From: Globisporangium splendens
Taxonomy: Eukaryota > Oomycota > Peronosporomycetes > Pythiales > Pythiaceae
DNA: 64,000 bases
Direction of reading: 5' to 3'
Assembly (NCBI GenBank): GCA_006386115.1
Contig: VFIW01000051.1
Location: 270,271 to 334,270 of the forward strand
Made by a program: the position numbers and the translations under genes. Positions 54,511 through 64,000 of the stretch are shown piece by piece; within the stretch, counting starts at the first letter, position 1, and every line of letters starts with the position of its first letter. Below the pieces are notes generated by a model. The model was not told the origin of the DNA, made no database searches, and was given only the letters and a program-made list of their open reading frames with translations.

Positions 54511-56285
54511 TCTTCGAGTAAAACAAAAAAACGTTCACATGAATTTCAGGTAGGTAGATGCTGCACTTTTGTGAACGTTGTTATTGATGAGAAGCGTAAG
54601 CAAAGAACTCCCTCTCCTGTCTCTCTTCCTGATACACACCTACAAACACGCGCACTGGTTCTTGTTACCGTGTAAGCTCTTGCTAAGGAGATACCAATTG
54701 ACTCGGACGAAGTTGATACAATAAGTTGCGTGTGCACAAAAGTTCCACCACTTGGTGCACAAGTGTCATTTTGGGTTGATTACACTATTGGTCATCCAAT
54801 CCTCAAAGCGCACATGTTTTGGCATTTCTCATTTTCTATCGAGTCTTTTTTTCTGCTACAGCCTTCCATTGCCTTCTTGTGTCACTGTCGCAATGCACGC
54901 GACCTTCTTTGGTCGGCGATCGGGATTTATTGCTGCGGGTTGGTCCGTGGTGTGATCGGGGGAAACGGGGCTGGCTTCGAGTTGATGCTATTTTATCCAA
55001 CCAACTGCACGGTGATCAGCTCTAAAATAACGCAGGTTTGTTTCGCGTTACTTATGGGAATCGTCTATTCCGTATTATACGTCTTATCTCACTGATGATA
55101 ACTCTAATCATTGGTTTGGTTGGACCAATCAAAATCCCAGGATCCGGTGAAAAACGGTGAAAAAATTGCATATTGAAAAATATACTAGATGGGAAGATCT
55201 TCTGGAAAACTCTTTCTTTTGAATCGTCCAGAACATCAAGGAATTGAGTGGAAACTGGGTGTCGAACCAAATCAGCTAGATGAGTGAATATTGTAGCCCT
55301 CGTTGTGGAGCACGGTCTATAACGCCCGATTTTGAACCAAAGCCCGAGATCCCAGCATTCGGATACTTGCGCACGTCTATGTCAGGGGGCGGAACAATGC
55401 GCCTTTTCTCGTCGAGGCACTTGTGGCGGGGATGACCAAGATGTGTGAAATCCATCAAGCACCACTTGCAACGAAGCATTTCTTTGCTGGGACTACAGCT
55501 GCGTATTATAAATGAATCCGTCCACAAAACAAACGAGTGTTTCGTTGAGAGGAACCTAGTGCCCTGTATGTATGTAGTATGGCTATGGGCAAAGGTTTGC
55601 TGACGCTGTGTAACACAGTATGCCGCTTTTGAACCCAGAAGGCTGGAAGAAACGGGTGAGCGAATGCATCCTCATGGGTGTGAACACAGCACTTACACGA
55701 GGGTCTGTGGGCAATCTCTGTCAATTACCTCGTCTAGTAAACGCGGCGTGATTGATGGAATGATCACGATGTGGGAAACCCAGTGGGTCGCCTGTTGCAC
55801 TCAGCAGTGTTTTCCTGCTAGGAGACTAACGTAAAGCTCCTCAAAAAGCATCTGATAATCGTCGATTGTATTCGCCAAGGATCAGCAGACACACCTCGTA
55901 TCCTCAATTTTGCACCGCATTCAAAAAATACCATTTTTATCAAGTTTTTGCGTGTTCAACCAAATCAAACGGGAGTAAAAATTGCTGCACATAGCAGTGT
56001 GCTTGTTTCTCGCTAGCGCACATTTATTCGCAGTTAGCTCTATTTGGCCAATCGACCGCTGGTCTTTTGAGTACTTTGTGGCGTACAGATCGACAGCATT
56101 ATGTTATCTATTGCTCAGCGCAGGATTCTTGCACCAAAACACTCGGGTCTTGCTCTTCACAGCTCAAGCATATGCTTCAAAAAGGGTTTGTATCTCCTCA
56201 TTTGCTCTTTCACCTTCCTTTCGGAACTGGATTCCTGTACATCCATGACACAATTTGCTGTGGCCTGCATGCAGGATCACCTTCC
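54511..56285. other. Gene-poor region
   Basis: About 1.8 kb, AT-rich, with only random-looking frames (up to 121 codons at 54730-55095, Phe/Tyr-rich and unlike known proteins). No mobile-element motif was recognised. Confidence 0.45.
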
Positions 56286-56912
56286 TTACTCAGCTTCGTA
56301 GAATGGGATAAACAACTTTGGAACCGCTGGAACCTGAGCGCGCGAGAACCTCGCAATCGTACTGAACGCATTGCTCAGCGTCTTCAACCCAGATTCCGTG
56401 TACCCACCATCGGACCGCTTGTGCTCGTACATGATCAAAGTGAGCGCTTCGGCTTGGTCGCGTTCGTCCCGCAACTCTCGCATCATCGCTATCCGATCCT
56501 GGCTCAGCACGGCGAACGCGGCTCGCTGCGTCTGCAGTGCATCTTCGTACTGATTTCGCCACGAAGCTACCGTTTTGGCATACTCTTCGGGCACCTCGAT
56601 CGTCTCAAGGAGCGCATCGAGGTCGAGATGGAACTGCAAACACTTTTCTTCGACTGTGCGGCTGCTCGCGATTCGGAATGCGGTATGTCTGCGAGTGGTT
56701 CGGCCCAGAAACGCGTGAAACTGCGTGAGAATGTTGTGAAGTGTTGCCTTGACCTCATGGACTACAGCAGTAGCTTGCAGTGATTTCTCTACGATATCCG
56801 CGATGGCGCCGATGCGCTGTCTAACTTGCTCGCACATTGGCTGGGCTTCCACCATGTCTTCGCAGAGGCATGCAGTGTCACGCAATAGCTGTGTCAAGTG
56901 GTCAGTGGTCAT
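56286..56912 (-). CDS. Helical-domain (kinase N-terminal type) protein, copy C
   Basis: Intact 208-residue frame. From residue about 18 (CEDMVEAQPMCEQ) to the end it is almost the same as copy B; the first 17 residues differ (MTTDHLTQLLRDTACL against MATKSLEQLVRETASF). It ends FYEAE-stop, where unique sequence begins, so the break point lies at the pre-kinase junction. The matching block is 56296-56861 against 52931-53496, same orientation and same length (566 bp). No transporter fragment accompanies this copy. Upstream sequence is unrelated to that of copy B, so expression, if any, depends on a different promoter. Confidence 0.6.
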   Translation of the reverse strand: MTTDHLTQLLRDTACLCEDMVEAQPMCEQVRQRIGAIADIVEKSLQATAVVHEVKATLHNILTQFHAFLGRTTRRHTAFRIASSRTVEEKCLQFHLDLDALLETIEVPEEYAKTVASWRNQYEDALQTQRAAFAVLSQDRIAMMRELRDERDQAEALTLIMYEHKRSDGGYTESGLKTLSNAFSTIARFSRAQVPAVPKLFIPFYEAE

Positions 56913-59900
56913 CGTGTATTGTTGACGACGTGCGATGTTAATTGTGCTTGGCGTGTGCCTTGCACGTCAAATGTGAGAATGAGTGAGCAGTGTCTCTCGC
57001 ATCGCAAGAAGGCATCATCATTCTCGGTGGAGTATACATGATTATGTCACAGTAGAATATTCGACAAAAATTCTCCATTTTTCCCAGTCAAGCACAAGCG
57101 ATCTAGTTCAGCTTCAGCGGTCTAGTTTGGACCGGCCCGTCCCAGGGAGAGAATCCCTCCTTCTTGGAGGCCCTGGGGTGGTGAATGGAATGCACGATCA
57201 CTATGGATACGACTACGGACTCTATGTTGTGGTCACTCTGCCACGAAGCACAACTGCGACGCTCACCAGGACGCCGCAACATTACCCGCTGTATGTGACA
57301 ACCCGTCGCGCAGTACAATGAACCCGCAACGGAGCCAGCCAGCGACGCAACACAAGACCCCCGTAACAGAGTCTACCAGCTCTGTGACTCGAGATGTGAT
57401 CGAAGCATCGAAGCGCGACGTTAACCAGTGCAAGTGAGGCTGACAAAGCACAGCCAAAACGTACAACAACGAACAAAGCCATTTACAAAATGTCACACGA
57501 AGAAATTACAAATGCCAGAAAAACTAGAAAATTACGAAAAATCTGGACGCAAGTGTGAGAATGCTTGTGTTAAGGCAGGATATGATAGCTGAGAACCCAC
57601 CAATTCTCTTCCGTGTGGAATCTTAAAAACCAAGTTCAATAGATTCTTTATCATCACAAGAAATTCACTCGCAAATGAGCTCACGAAATGCAGGTTGCTC
57701 CTCGATTATGGGAATGCGCATTGCTAAATACTCCAAGTGTTCAAATACTATCATTATAAACGCCAGAAACTCAGTTGTAGAATGCGCTTGAGCACTCGTT
57801 TTGTGCGGTCGGGGAGGATAACAGTGAAAACAACGTGGTTACAGGAAGGTTGCGATTTGAATCTGTGACTCGGACAGATCAAAATGAAAAGATAAAAAAG
57901 GCATATTATGTGGGTGGCAGAATATCACAGTGGGTAAATTCGATCTGATTTGTTCTTCAAAATAAAGGTGACAAAGAAAGTTGGATCTAGGATACTAGAA
58001 TGTTGTGTCGTCAGAGGCAATAGAATCGCTATGCGGGAGGGAGTGGAGGCGATTGTGGCTGCAATTGCCCAACAAAGAAGTCCTGCCGCAAGTCTTTTTC
58101 TGGCGAAGAGAACGATCTTTGTGTAGACACAACATCCAGGTGACTGGTCTGCTCGGACCAATATGCCTCACACGCAAAGAATCGTGGCGACCTGCCTGTC
58201 CGTCTAATGGTTTGCTGTCTCATAAACAAACGTCACGAATAAATTGGACGCACGACTGTTACGTCGCAACCAGATTTAAAGTTGAAACAGTGCAAATTGC
58301 TCACAATCCACCTTCAAAATTCAAATCCAGATCTTTTAAAAAACTGCATCACCCACTGTTAGATATTATTGTTTATTCAAGAGCGCATATTTAGAAAGAT
58401 TAAATAGGCTGACATAGTCATTCACACTAATGGTCAAATCAAAAAATATAGCAATAAAGAGGTGTATAAATGTTTAATGTTGTGGGTGTGTACCCATTTA
58501 GGTGACGCAATCATGTCAGACAGGCTCAACAGAATGTTTGCGTCATGTGCAAGTGATGGTGCGAAGATTCATGTTCTCTAACAGAGAACCATTTGTGGGT
58601 TCGATATACATCCATGCCGACTGACTGCGTTCTTCTTCATCTTTCTCAAAGTGCAGTTGCTTTATTTCTTGCTGGACTCTCAAGTCTCGATTTTGCTTCA
58701 ATAAAAGCTGGTCCGGAACTATGACAGCACGAACAGTAGTAAAAAGGAGCCACGTGAAGCTTCTCGAACGAAAAGGAATTTGTGTGCCGAAGCTGCTGGG
58801 TCAGCTTAACCGCTCAACATTCTCGAATAGAGAGGAAGAATTTTGCGGTAGAATGCGAACTAAACGCTTGTTGGTGTAGGTCAACATTTGGGCAGAAGGA
58901 GCTCGTCCTTTAAATTTGCATCGTAATCTACTCTGCCGTCATTGCAATCGACTGTTGCAGCCGAGAGAAGAATACGCGTAATGTTCGAGAACATTCTCGC
59001 CTCTCTTTCTGGTCAAAGCCACATGCAACACGCAAAGTATCTCCATTGAAAAGGCTGGTGTTTCACAGAGAAACTAATTTCATATCTCGAGTGAGACAGA
59101 AAACTCTCGCGGAGCCACAAGCGCTGCGCATGAGTCCAAGGACGGAGGGTGCGCTTTGAAGACACCAATAAATCACTCATCGAGTGCTCTCCTCGGTCAC
59201 TTTCACACTCAATGTCACACCACATCTATAATTTAGTGCCACGCCATGCATGACTTTTAACAGATTATTGCTCAATAACAGAGAGTGGGCAAGACACCTC
59301 GTCTACGGACATTGTTGTCGCATCAGGATAAAGAAGACGGAGCGCGAATCGAAGCGAGTGCTGGACACTACACGCGAAGTGGTCATAGTTGGCGGTAGTG
59401 TGGCCGCCCACGATGACGTTATGGCGCACACTTCGTGGGAATGGATCTCTGCTGCTCATGCTGCAGATAAGTGTCTTTGAAACGCTGACTCTTGCGCTGT
59501 GCCGCAACTGTGCAAGCCGTGTTGTCGCTGTCCAATGTATTCGACAAAAAAACACATCAGTCGGTCAGCAACAGCAAATAATAGATCAATATTCTGTATG
59601 AGGTTTGGCGAGTATGCTATATCATAGGCAGTTTGACTTGGACTGACCAGGTTTTGCATGTGACGGACGAGAATGTGATATTGACTGCGGAATGATGTAG
59701 CAGTCACTCAACAAGCTGTAAGTGAGTATGCAAGTCGTGCGTGATGAAATTCAACGGTGCTTCATGCTTTTCGGGGTCAGGTCGAAACATCGATTCGAAA
59801 ACACAGCGATCGGTCGGTGTTTGAATTTGGTTCGCGTTTGCTTCCGAGCCTGCAATTCGTTGCTTCCTCCAGTCCCTCTTGGCATAGGCGATAGATAATC

Positions 59901-60242
59901 CATCACTCTCTTTGACGTCGGCTCGAGAGGACCGACATCAAAGAAAACTTAGCTAACACTTTATATCGGAGTCAACAACGCTGTTCCTATTGTTGTGTCA
60001 CACACTGTTGCTGTGCCCATCCCAAGGTCGTCAAACACCATTTCTTCATCTTCACAGTACGTCTTTCGTTCCCAAAAGCAGACCTTCTCTTGAATACTGG
60101 TATATGTCGCGGTCCATCTCCGAACGATAAGGAGGCTTGTGTGTTTGATGGTAAATTGAGAAGTGAGATTGAGAAAACTGTAGAAGAATAAACTCAACTG
60201 CTTTGTCGCTAGTCCTTGGCCCCCTCCGGCCCTTCCTACTCG
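56913..60242. other. Gene-poor region, possible retroelement debris
   Basis: About 3.3 kb without a supportable gene. At 57319-57437 a short frame (MNPQRSQPATQHKTPVTEST...) has the look of a gag start, preceded by a GC-rich, non-coding leader, but it stops after 39 codons. A small imperfect hairpin (TTTGACGTCGG / CCGACATCAAA) lies at 59912-59942. The rest shows no structure I can name. Confidence 0.4.
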
Positions 60243-60450
60243 TGTAATGGGGCGCTGTTCACAACAGTCCCCAAAACACGGCACACACGCTTGTGCCAGA
60301 GGAAGCGTCTCCCGACTTGGAGGGAGAGAAGACGACTTGAGTACTTGAGGGTAAAATTGCAAATGAATTGAAATGCTTATGGTTCCTATCGCTACATGTA
60401 AATGAACCCCAAGGGCTCCTAGAGGTTTTATAACTAAAACCTAAACATAC
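60243..60450 (-). repeat. Truncated inverted LTR fragment
   Basis: Starts TGTAATGGGGCGCTGTTC and is the reverse complement of the last ~208 bp of the LTR at 60451-61070. It abuts that LTR directly, forming a head-to-head LTR pair. It is either the remnant of a second element inserted in the opposite direction or a foldback rearrangement. Confidence 0.7.
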
Positions 60451-61070
60451 TGTAATGGGCTATACCTAGCCATTACATGAAGGTGGATCTGTTCCCAGAT
60501 CTAGTGTGCCACACACCACCTTCAGCGTGCATTGTGGAGAGACAAATAACAAAGGGATTACGGTACGACAGTCCCCACATGCACATGTGACGTCATCCCA
60601 TGACGTCACGAGCGCTCTCTGTGCTGATCAGTGCAGAATGTTATTCACATGTACTAATCAAGTACTGAGTGATGGTTCCTACTTGGGAAACTGCACTGGC
60701 GACGAGACCGACGTGTGTCTGCCACCTAAAGTGAGTGGCTGTAGCCAATCACTTTGCAGGGAATTTTCCACGGGACTTCAAGTTCAAGTTTCTCGAAGAT
60801 CCCCTGGGTTTAACCTCAGTGTACCCAAGGTTTTATATATCATATTCATAGGTTTTATTGTGCATGTTTAGGTTTTAGTTATAAAACCTGTCGGATCCCT
60901 TGGGGTTCATTCGTAAGTAGCGACAGGAACCATAACCTTTTCAATTCAGTTGCAAATTTTCTCTCAAGCCCTCAAGTCGTTCTTCTCTCCCTCCAAGTCG
61001 GGATTGCTTCCTCGTCGCACAAGCGTGTGTGCCGTGTTTTGGGGACTGTTGTGAACAGCGCCCCATTACA
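60451..61070 (+). repeat. 5' LTR of a Ty3/Gypsy-like element
   Basis: About 620 bp starting TGTAATGGGC and ending GCCCCATTACA, so it has the TG...CA ends and a 9-bp terminal inverted repeat (TGTAATGGG/CCCATTACA). A possible primer binding site follows at 61073 and gag at 61178. A related copy in inverted orientation ends at 63937. Confidence 0.75.
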
Positions 61071-61072
61071 CC

Positions 61073-61090
61073 TGGTAGCACTTCGAGCGG
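61073..61090 (+). other. Candidate tRNA primer binding site
   Basis: TGGTAGCACTTCGAGCGG begins two bases after the LTR. Primer sites start with TGG, complementary to the tRNA 3' CCA end; the first eight bases also fit an initiator-methionine type tRNA end (GCTACCA). The particular tRNA is not certain. Confidence 0.5.
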
Positions 61091-61177
61091 TCCTTCCAGC
61101 GACCCAGTGAAGCGAAAAGGTTTGACGAAGCGGCTTTGAGCACTTCGCGCATTCCTGTCCAAGACCTACTTCCGTCT

Positions 61178-62239
61178 ATGTCTGAGAACATGGAAGGAGT
61201 AGATGCGCCACTCGGTCCAGCAGTACCGGAAACTGTCGAGTTGACGAATGAGTATTTTCCTCATTTGTCTTCTTATGAGTGGTCGGCGCTGGAGCGGATG
61301 CGAAACGTCATCGGGGAGGCTGCTGTAATCAGCCTGCTACGATCGGCGTCTCCTGAAGACCAGAAGAACGCCGCGGTCAGTTTCATGCACCACGAGATTA
61401 TTGAATCTCGAAAGCAGGTCGCAACCCCTGTTTCGTCCTTCAGGGCGGTGCCGCTGAAGCTGGACGTCTCTCCGTATCGTGGCGGAGAGAACGAGCCTCT
61501 TTCGAGATGGTTCGTCGAGTTGGATGCAGCCATCACTGCAAGACAACTTCGTGACCCAATGCAGCAAGTGTTGTTCGCGATGTCCAACCTTGCGGGTCGT
61601 GCAAAGAGCTGGGCTTATGGGAAGCGTTTGTCGGATCCAAACTGCTTCTACAGCTACGAAGACTTCAAGGCGGAGCTCAAGGCAGCGTTTGAACCTCCGC
61701 AGAGCGAGTTCCGTGCGCGTGCCGAGTTCCTCAAGCTTCGCCAAGGCCGTTTCGATCTGCATTCGTATGCACAACGTGCTCGCTTCTTGGTGTCGAGCAT
61801 CGTTGACGAGCCGATTGACGTTCCAATGCAAGTTGTGACGTTCATGGCGGGTCTGAACGATGGTCCGATTCGGAACCAATTGTTCCGTGAGTATCCCAAG
61901 ACGCTGGACGAAGCCGTTGAACGCGCGATGCCAGAAGAGTTCAGCATGAAGCAAGCCAAGTTCCAAGGGTTTTCGTCCAAGCCGCAAAGACAAGCGAATG
62001 TTGCGCACGATGGTCCAGAACCGATGGACATCTCATACATTTCCACGCCTGGAAATGAGCGTCCTCGCAACGATGGGAAGTGTTTCCGTTGCGGGAAGCC
62101 GGGCCACTTCGCTCGGAACTGCAAGGTGTCTTTGCCGGGTCGGCAAACAACACAGGGTGCTCGTTCGAACAACCGCGATCGTTCTTACGGTCGTCGGTTC
62201 GATCGGTCACCTGGGCCAAAAAACGGGAATGGACATTAG
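61178..62239 (+). CDS. gag: Retrotransposon Gag protein
   Basis: A 353-residue capsid/nucleocapsid protein. The middle has the Ty3/Gypsy gag pattern (PLSRWFVELDAAITARQLRD, LAGRAKSWAYGKRL, EFLKLRQGRFDLHSYAQRAR, FMAGLNDGPIRNQLFREYPK). The end has a CCHC zinc knuckle, CFRCGKPGHFARNC, followed by an Arg/Asn/Gly-rich tail. I use the ATG at 61178 (MSENMEG); the frame is open from 61136 with TTG. It overlaps the protease frame by 160 bp in the -1 phase, as in many Gypsy elements. Confidence 0.9.
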   Translation: MSENMEGVDAPLGPAVPETVELTNEYFPHLSSYEWSALERMRNVIGEAAVISLLRSASPEDQKNAAVSFMHHEIIESRKQVATPVSSFRAVPLKLDVSPYRGGENEPLSRWFVELDAAITARQLRDPMQQVLFAMSNLAGRAKSWAYGKRLSDPNCFYSYEDFKAELKAAFEPPQSEFRARAEFLKLRQGRFDLHSYAQRARFLVSSIVDEPIDVPMQVVTFMAGLNDGPIRNQLFREYPKTLDEAVERAMPEEFSMKQAKFQGFSSKPQRQANVAHDGPEPMDISYISTPGNERPRNDGKCFRCGKPGHFARNCKVSLPGRQTTQGARSNNRDRSYGRRFDRSPGPKNGNGH

Positions 62240-63384
62240 GGGCGGGGCCTCCTACTGGCCCGGAAAAGAGGACTGTGGATGTTGTGGAAACACAGGACTC
62301 TGGCCCCAATGTGCATGATGCACATGCAGTTTCCACTATGAGTGAGAAGAGTGTAAGTCAAACATCAAGTTTGATCGTTCTCAAAGCTCAAGTAGACGGT
62401 ATTGCAACGCCTCTACGTGCTTTGGTTGACACTGGTGCGTCGAACAATTTTGTTCGAAATGAAGTGATCGCCAGGCATGGTGTCTTCGTGCCTGATGCGA
62501 ATGAAGACAAGACGATGATCGTCCGGTTGGCCAACGGGTCAACTGTGAAGATGCCAAAGCGCGTGGTGCGCTTGGCAATCAAGTGTGAAGATTTCCGAGG
62601 TGAAGACGAGTTTATTTTACTCGACCTCGATGACAAGTTTGATCTGATTCTGGGAATGCCATGGTTGAAGCGTTATCAACCTAGCATTGACTGGATGAAG
62701 ATGAAGATCTCCGTTGACAAGTCACGTGATGTTGACTTGTGCTGCACAACAACGGATGAAGTGGTGTGGGTTTACACATCTGTGGAAGAGATCCCGGATG
62801 GCCCTCGTGATATTGCGGTGTGCGATGGCCCCCCATGTTCACGAGCGGTACCCATCTTGAAGAAGACTACTGGAGGTGGAGCAGTCAGGCGCCAACAAAA
62901 GACTGTCTCCTTTGCCATCGACCCCATGGGTGAGGCGATGTGCGTGGAAGAAACGAATGGGAAAAGAGCCGAAGAGCCATCCCGAGAGAAGAAGAAGAAA
63001 ACCAGCAAGAAGAGTGTCCCGTGTGCCCCTGATCAAGGTACATGTCAAGGTGACGAAGGAAGTGTCCAAGCACAAGACATTTCAAGCGAGTTTGCGAATA
63101 TCGCGGTCTACAATGAAGATGGTGACGTGGATGTAATCCGCCACGTGAAGATTGAAAATCCTCCAAGCTCAGTCGAAGAGTTGATTTCCTTGCCATGGGT
63201 GAGCAAGAAGACGCTGAAGCGTAGCCTAGCGAAAGGCGAAATTTCGCAGGTCTGCACGATCGTCGATGTTGACGATGCAGAAGACATCAACTGTAAGAGG
63301 CTATCCGAGACAGCCTCAAACACGGCACGCACGCTTGCGCTTGAAGAGGAAGACTTGAGAGGAACTTGGCAAAATTGCAACTGA
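62080..63384 (+). CDS. pol: Retrotransposon aspartic protease (truncated Pol)
   Basis: A 434-codon frame with no proper start, presumably reached by -1 frameshifting from gag. The retropepsin motif is ALVDTGASNNFVRNEVI, and LILGMPWLKRYQPSIDW is the conserved second half seen in Gypsy elements. After it come about 200 residues of acidic and lysine-rich linker (EREKKKKTSKKS-like), where reverse transcriptase would be expected, but the frame runs into LTR sequence and stops at 63384. So only protease remains of Pol. Confidence 0.8.
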   Translation: MFPLREAGPLRSELQGVFAGSANNTGCSFEQPRSFLRSSVRSVTWAKKREWTLGAGPPTGPEKRTVDVVETQDSGPNVHDAHAVSTMSEKSVSQTSSLIVLKAQVDGIATPLRALVDTGASNNFVRNEVIARHGVFVPDANEDKTMIVRLANGSTVKMPKRVVRLAIKCEDFRGEDEFILLDLDDKFDLILGMPWLKRYQPSIDWMKMKISVDKSRDVDLCCTTTDEVVWVYTSVEEIPDGPRDIAVCDGPPCSRAVPILKKTTGGGAVRRQQKTVSFAIDPMGEAMCVEETNGKRAEEPSREKKKKTSKKSVPCAPDQGTCQGDEGSVQAQDISSEFANIAVYNEDGDVDVIRHVKIENPPSSVEELISLPWVSKKTLKRSLAKGEISQVCTIVDVDDAEDINCKRLSETASNTARTLALEEEDLRGTWQNCN

Positions 63385-63937
63385 ATTGAAATGAGCTTAT
63401 GGTTCCTGACACTACATGTAAAACACCACTAGGGCTCCTAGAGCTTTTATAACTAAAACCTAAACATGAACAATAAAACCTATGAATCTGATATATAAAA
63501 CCTTGGTTACACTGAGGTTGAACCCACGAGATCTTCGAGAAGCTTGAACTTGAAGTCCCGTGGAAAATTCCCTACAAAGTGATTGGCTACAGCCACTCGC
63601 TTCAGGTGGCAGAGACACGTCGGTCTCATCACCAGTGCAGTTTCCCAAGTAGGAACCATCACTCACGTGTCTAGAGTACAGTTGTGCGTAATCACGCCGA
63701 ATCTCAATGATTGCGAGCGACCAACACTCAACTCAGACACGGATTGCTCTGACGTCAGACGATGACGTCACAAGTGCATGTGGGGATCACTTTTATGTGC
63801 TTCACCCAATATCTTCGCACCCACAATGCACTTCCACAAGGTGGTGTGTGACACACACAAAGAGCCACCTTGCATGTAATGGCAGCCTTAGCCTATTACA
63901 GCCACCTTGCATGTAATGACAGCCTTAGCCCATTACA
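63310..63937 (-). repeat. Right LTR, in inverted orientation
   Basis: About 628 bp related to the reverse complement of 60451-61070, ending GCCCATTACA at 63937 (the reversed TGTAATGGGC start). The inner end is not sharp: similarity begins near ACACGGCACGCACGC at about 63320, inside the protease frame, and the expected TGTAATGGGG inner terminus is missing. Its outer part holds a 37-bp tandem duplication. Confidence 0.7.
63864..63937. repeat. Two tandem 37-bp units at the LTR end
   Basis: 63864-63900 and 63901-63937 are the same 37-bp unit (starts GCCACCTTGCATGTAATG, ends ATTACA) with two differences. The left LTR has one unit only, so this is a local duplication that repeats the LTR terminus. 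Confidence 0.9.
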
Positions 63938-64000
63938 TCATCCCTCCCTTGATGTTCCATCATGGACTTTACTTCTTTCGGGAGAGGTACCCGCTCTCAC
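63938..64000. other. Window end after the LTR
   Basis: 63 bp beyond the right LTR; too short to classify. Confidence 0.4.

Larger units (their letters stand above)
60451..63937 (+). mobile_element. Non-autonomous Ty3/Gypsy-like LTR element (gag and protease only)
   Basis: A 3.5-kb unit: LTR (60451-61070), primer site, gag (61178-62239), protease frame (62080-63384, -1 relative to gag), then an LTR in opposite orientation (about 63310-63937). Reverse transcriptase, RNase H and integrase are absent, so it cannot move by itself. The open gag and protease frames suggest it is young. The reversed right LTR means this is not a normal element: either the right part was lost by insertion of, or recombination with, an oppositely oriented element, or the unit is a foldback derivative. 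Confidence 0.7.

Noticed and set aside
57319..57437. Short gag-like start
   Set aside because: Only 39 codons before a stop and no capsid or zinc-knuckle motif; recorded as possible debris only.
1..64000. tRNA, rRNA and CRISPR arrays
   Set aside because: A visual search found no T-loop GTTCRANTC context with a fitting acceptor stem, no rRNA-like block and no regularly spaced repeats; a covariance-model scan was not possible.

Overview
The window reads as nuclear DNA of an oomycete (a filamentous stramenopile, probably Pythium/Phytophthora-like). The evidence is indirect: compact genes with 55-120 nt GT-AG introns; ankyrin repeats of the 'GHLDIVRFLHE..EGCT' type; TKL-type kinases joined to a helical N-terminal domain; a fused biotin gene BIO3-BIO1; small secreted cysteine-rich proteins; and start-site elements resembling the oomycete initiator. 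The species cannot be named from sequence alone. No tRNA, rRNA or CRISPR was seen.

Region 0-24 kb is a conserved, gene-dense core. In order it holds cytosolic HSP90 (-) with a cluster of heat-shock elements upstream; a polyprenol/phytol-kinase-like membrane protein (-) whose paralogue lies at 18.7-19.9 kb; a ZNF830-like splicing factor (-) that lacks its zinc finger; an alpha/beta hydrolase (+); an inverted, divergent pair of nearly identical NTF2-like/DUF1348 genes, one with a probable mitochondrial presequence; a ten-exon HECT E3 ligase of the UBE3C/Hul5 type (+); an ankyrin-repeat protein (-); a three-exon secreted cysteine-repeat protein (+); and a six-exon SPRING1/C12orf49 homologue (+).

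Region 25-38.5 kb has two FH2 formins with unusual N-termini. The first carries six VASP-like 'EMLARR' motifs plus three CCDC53-like repeats. The second carries ankyrin repeats, a helical bundle and a 162-bp tandem repeat coding the same CCDC53-like motif. Between them is a phosphotriesterase-related protein that seems to have lost half of its metal ligands. After them comes a gene coding a pseudokinase, a helical domain and a kinase. Region 39-44.2 kb returns to metabolism: an eight-exon acyl-CoA synthetase/4CL-like enzyme (+) and BIO3-BIO1 (-), convergent.

Region 44.6-57 kb is a graveyard of duplications: a broken TKL kinase; three copies of an RNase H (RVT_3) fragment; a frameshifted 'DQGW' domain gene; an intact small HEPN-like gene with signals for lipidation at both ends; three copies of a helical-domain ORF that look like kinases cut off before the kinase domain; and two broken sugar-transporter copies. 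One transporter/helical pair is repeated as an inverted repeat with 1,246-bp arms. Region 57-64 kb is gene-poor and ends in a Ty3/Gypsy-like element that keeps gag and protease, lacks reverse transcriptase, and is flanked by LTRs in opposite orientation.

Intron boundaries were placed by hand from GT/AG sites and reading-frame phase. Family names come from motif recognition without database searches.
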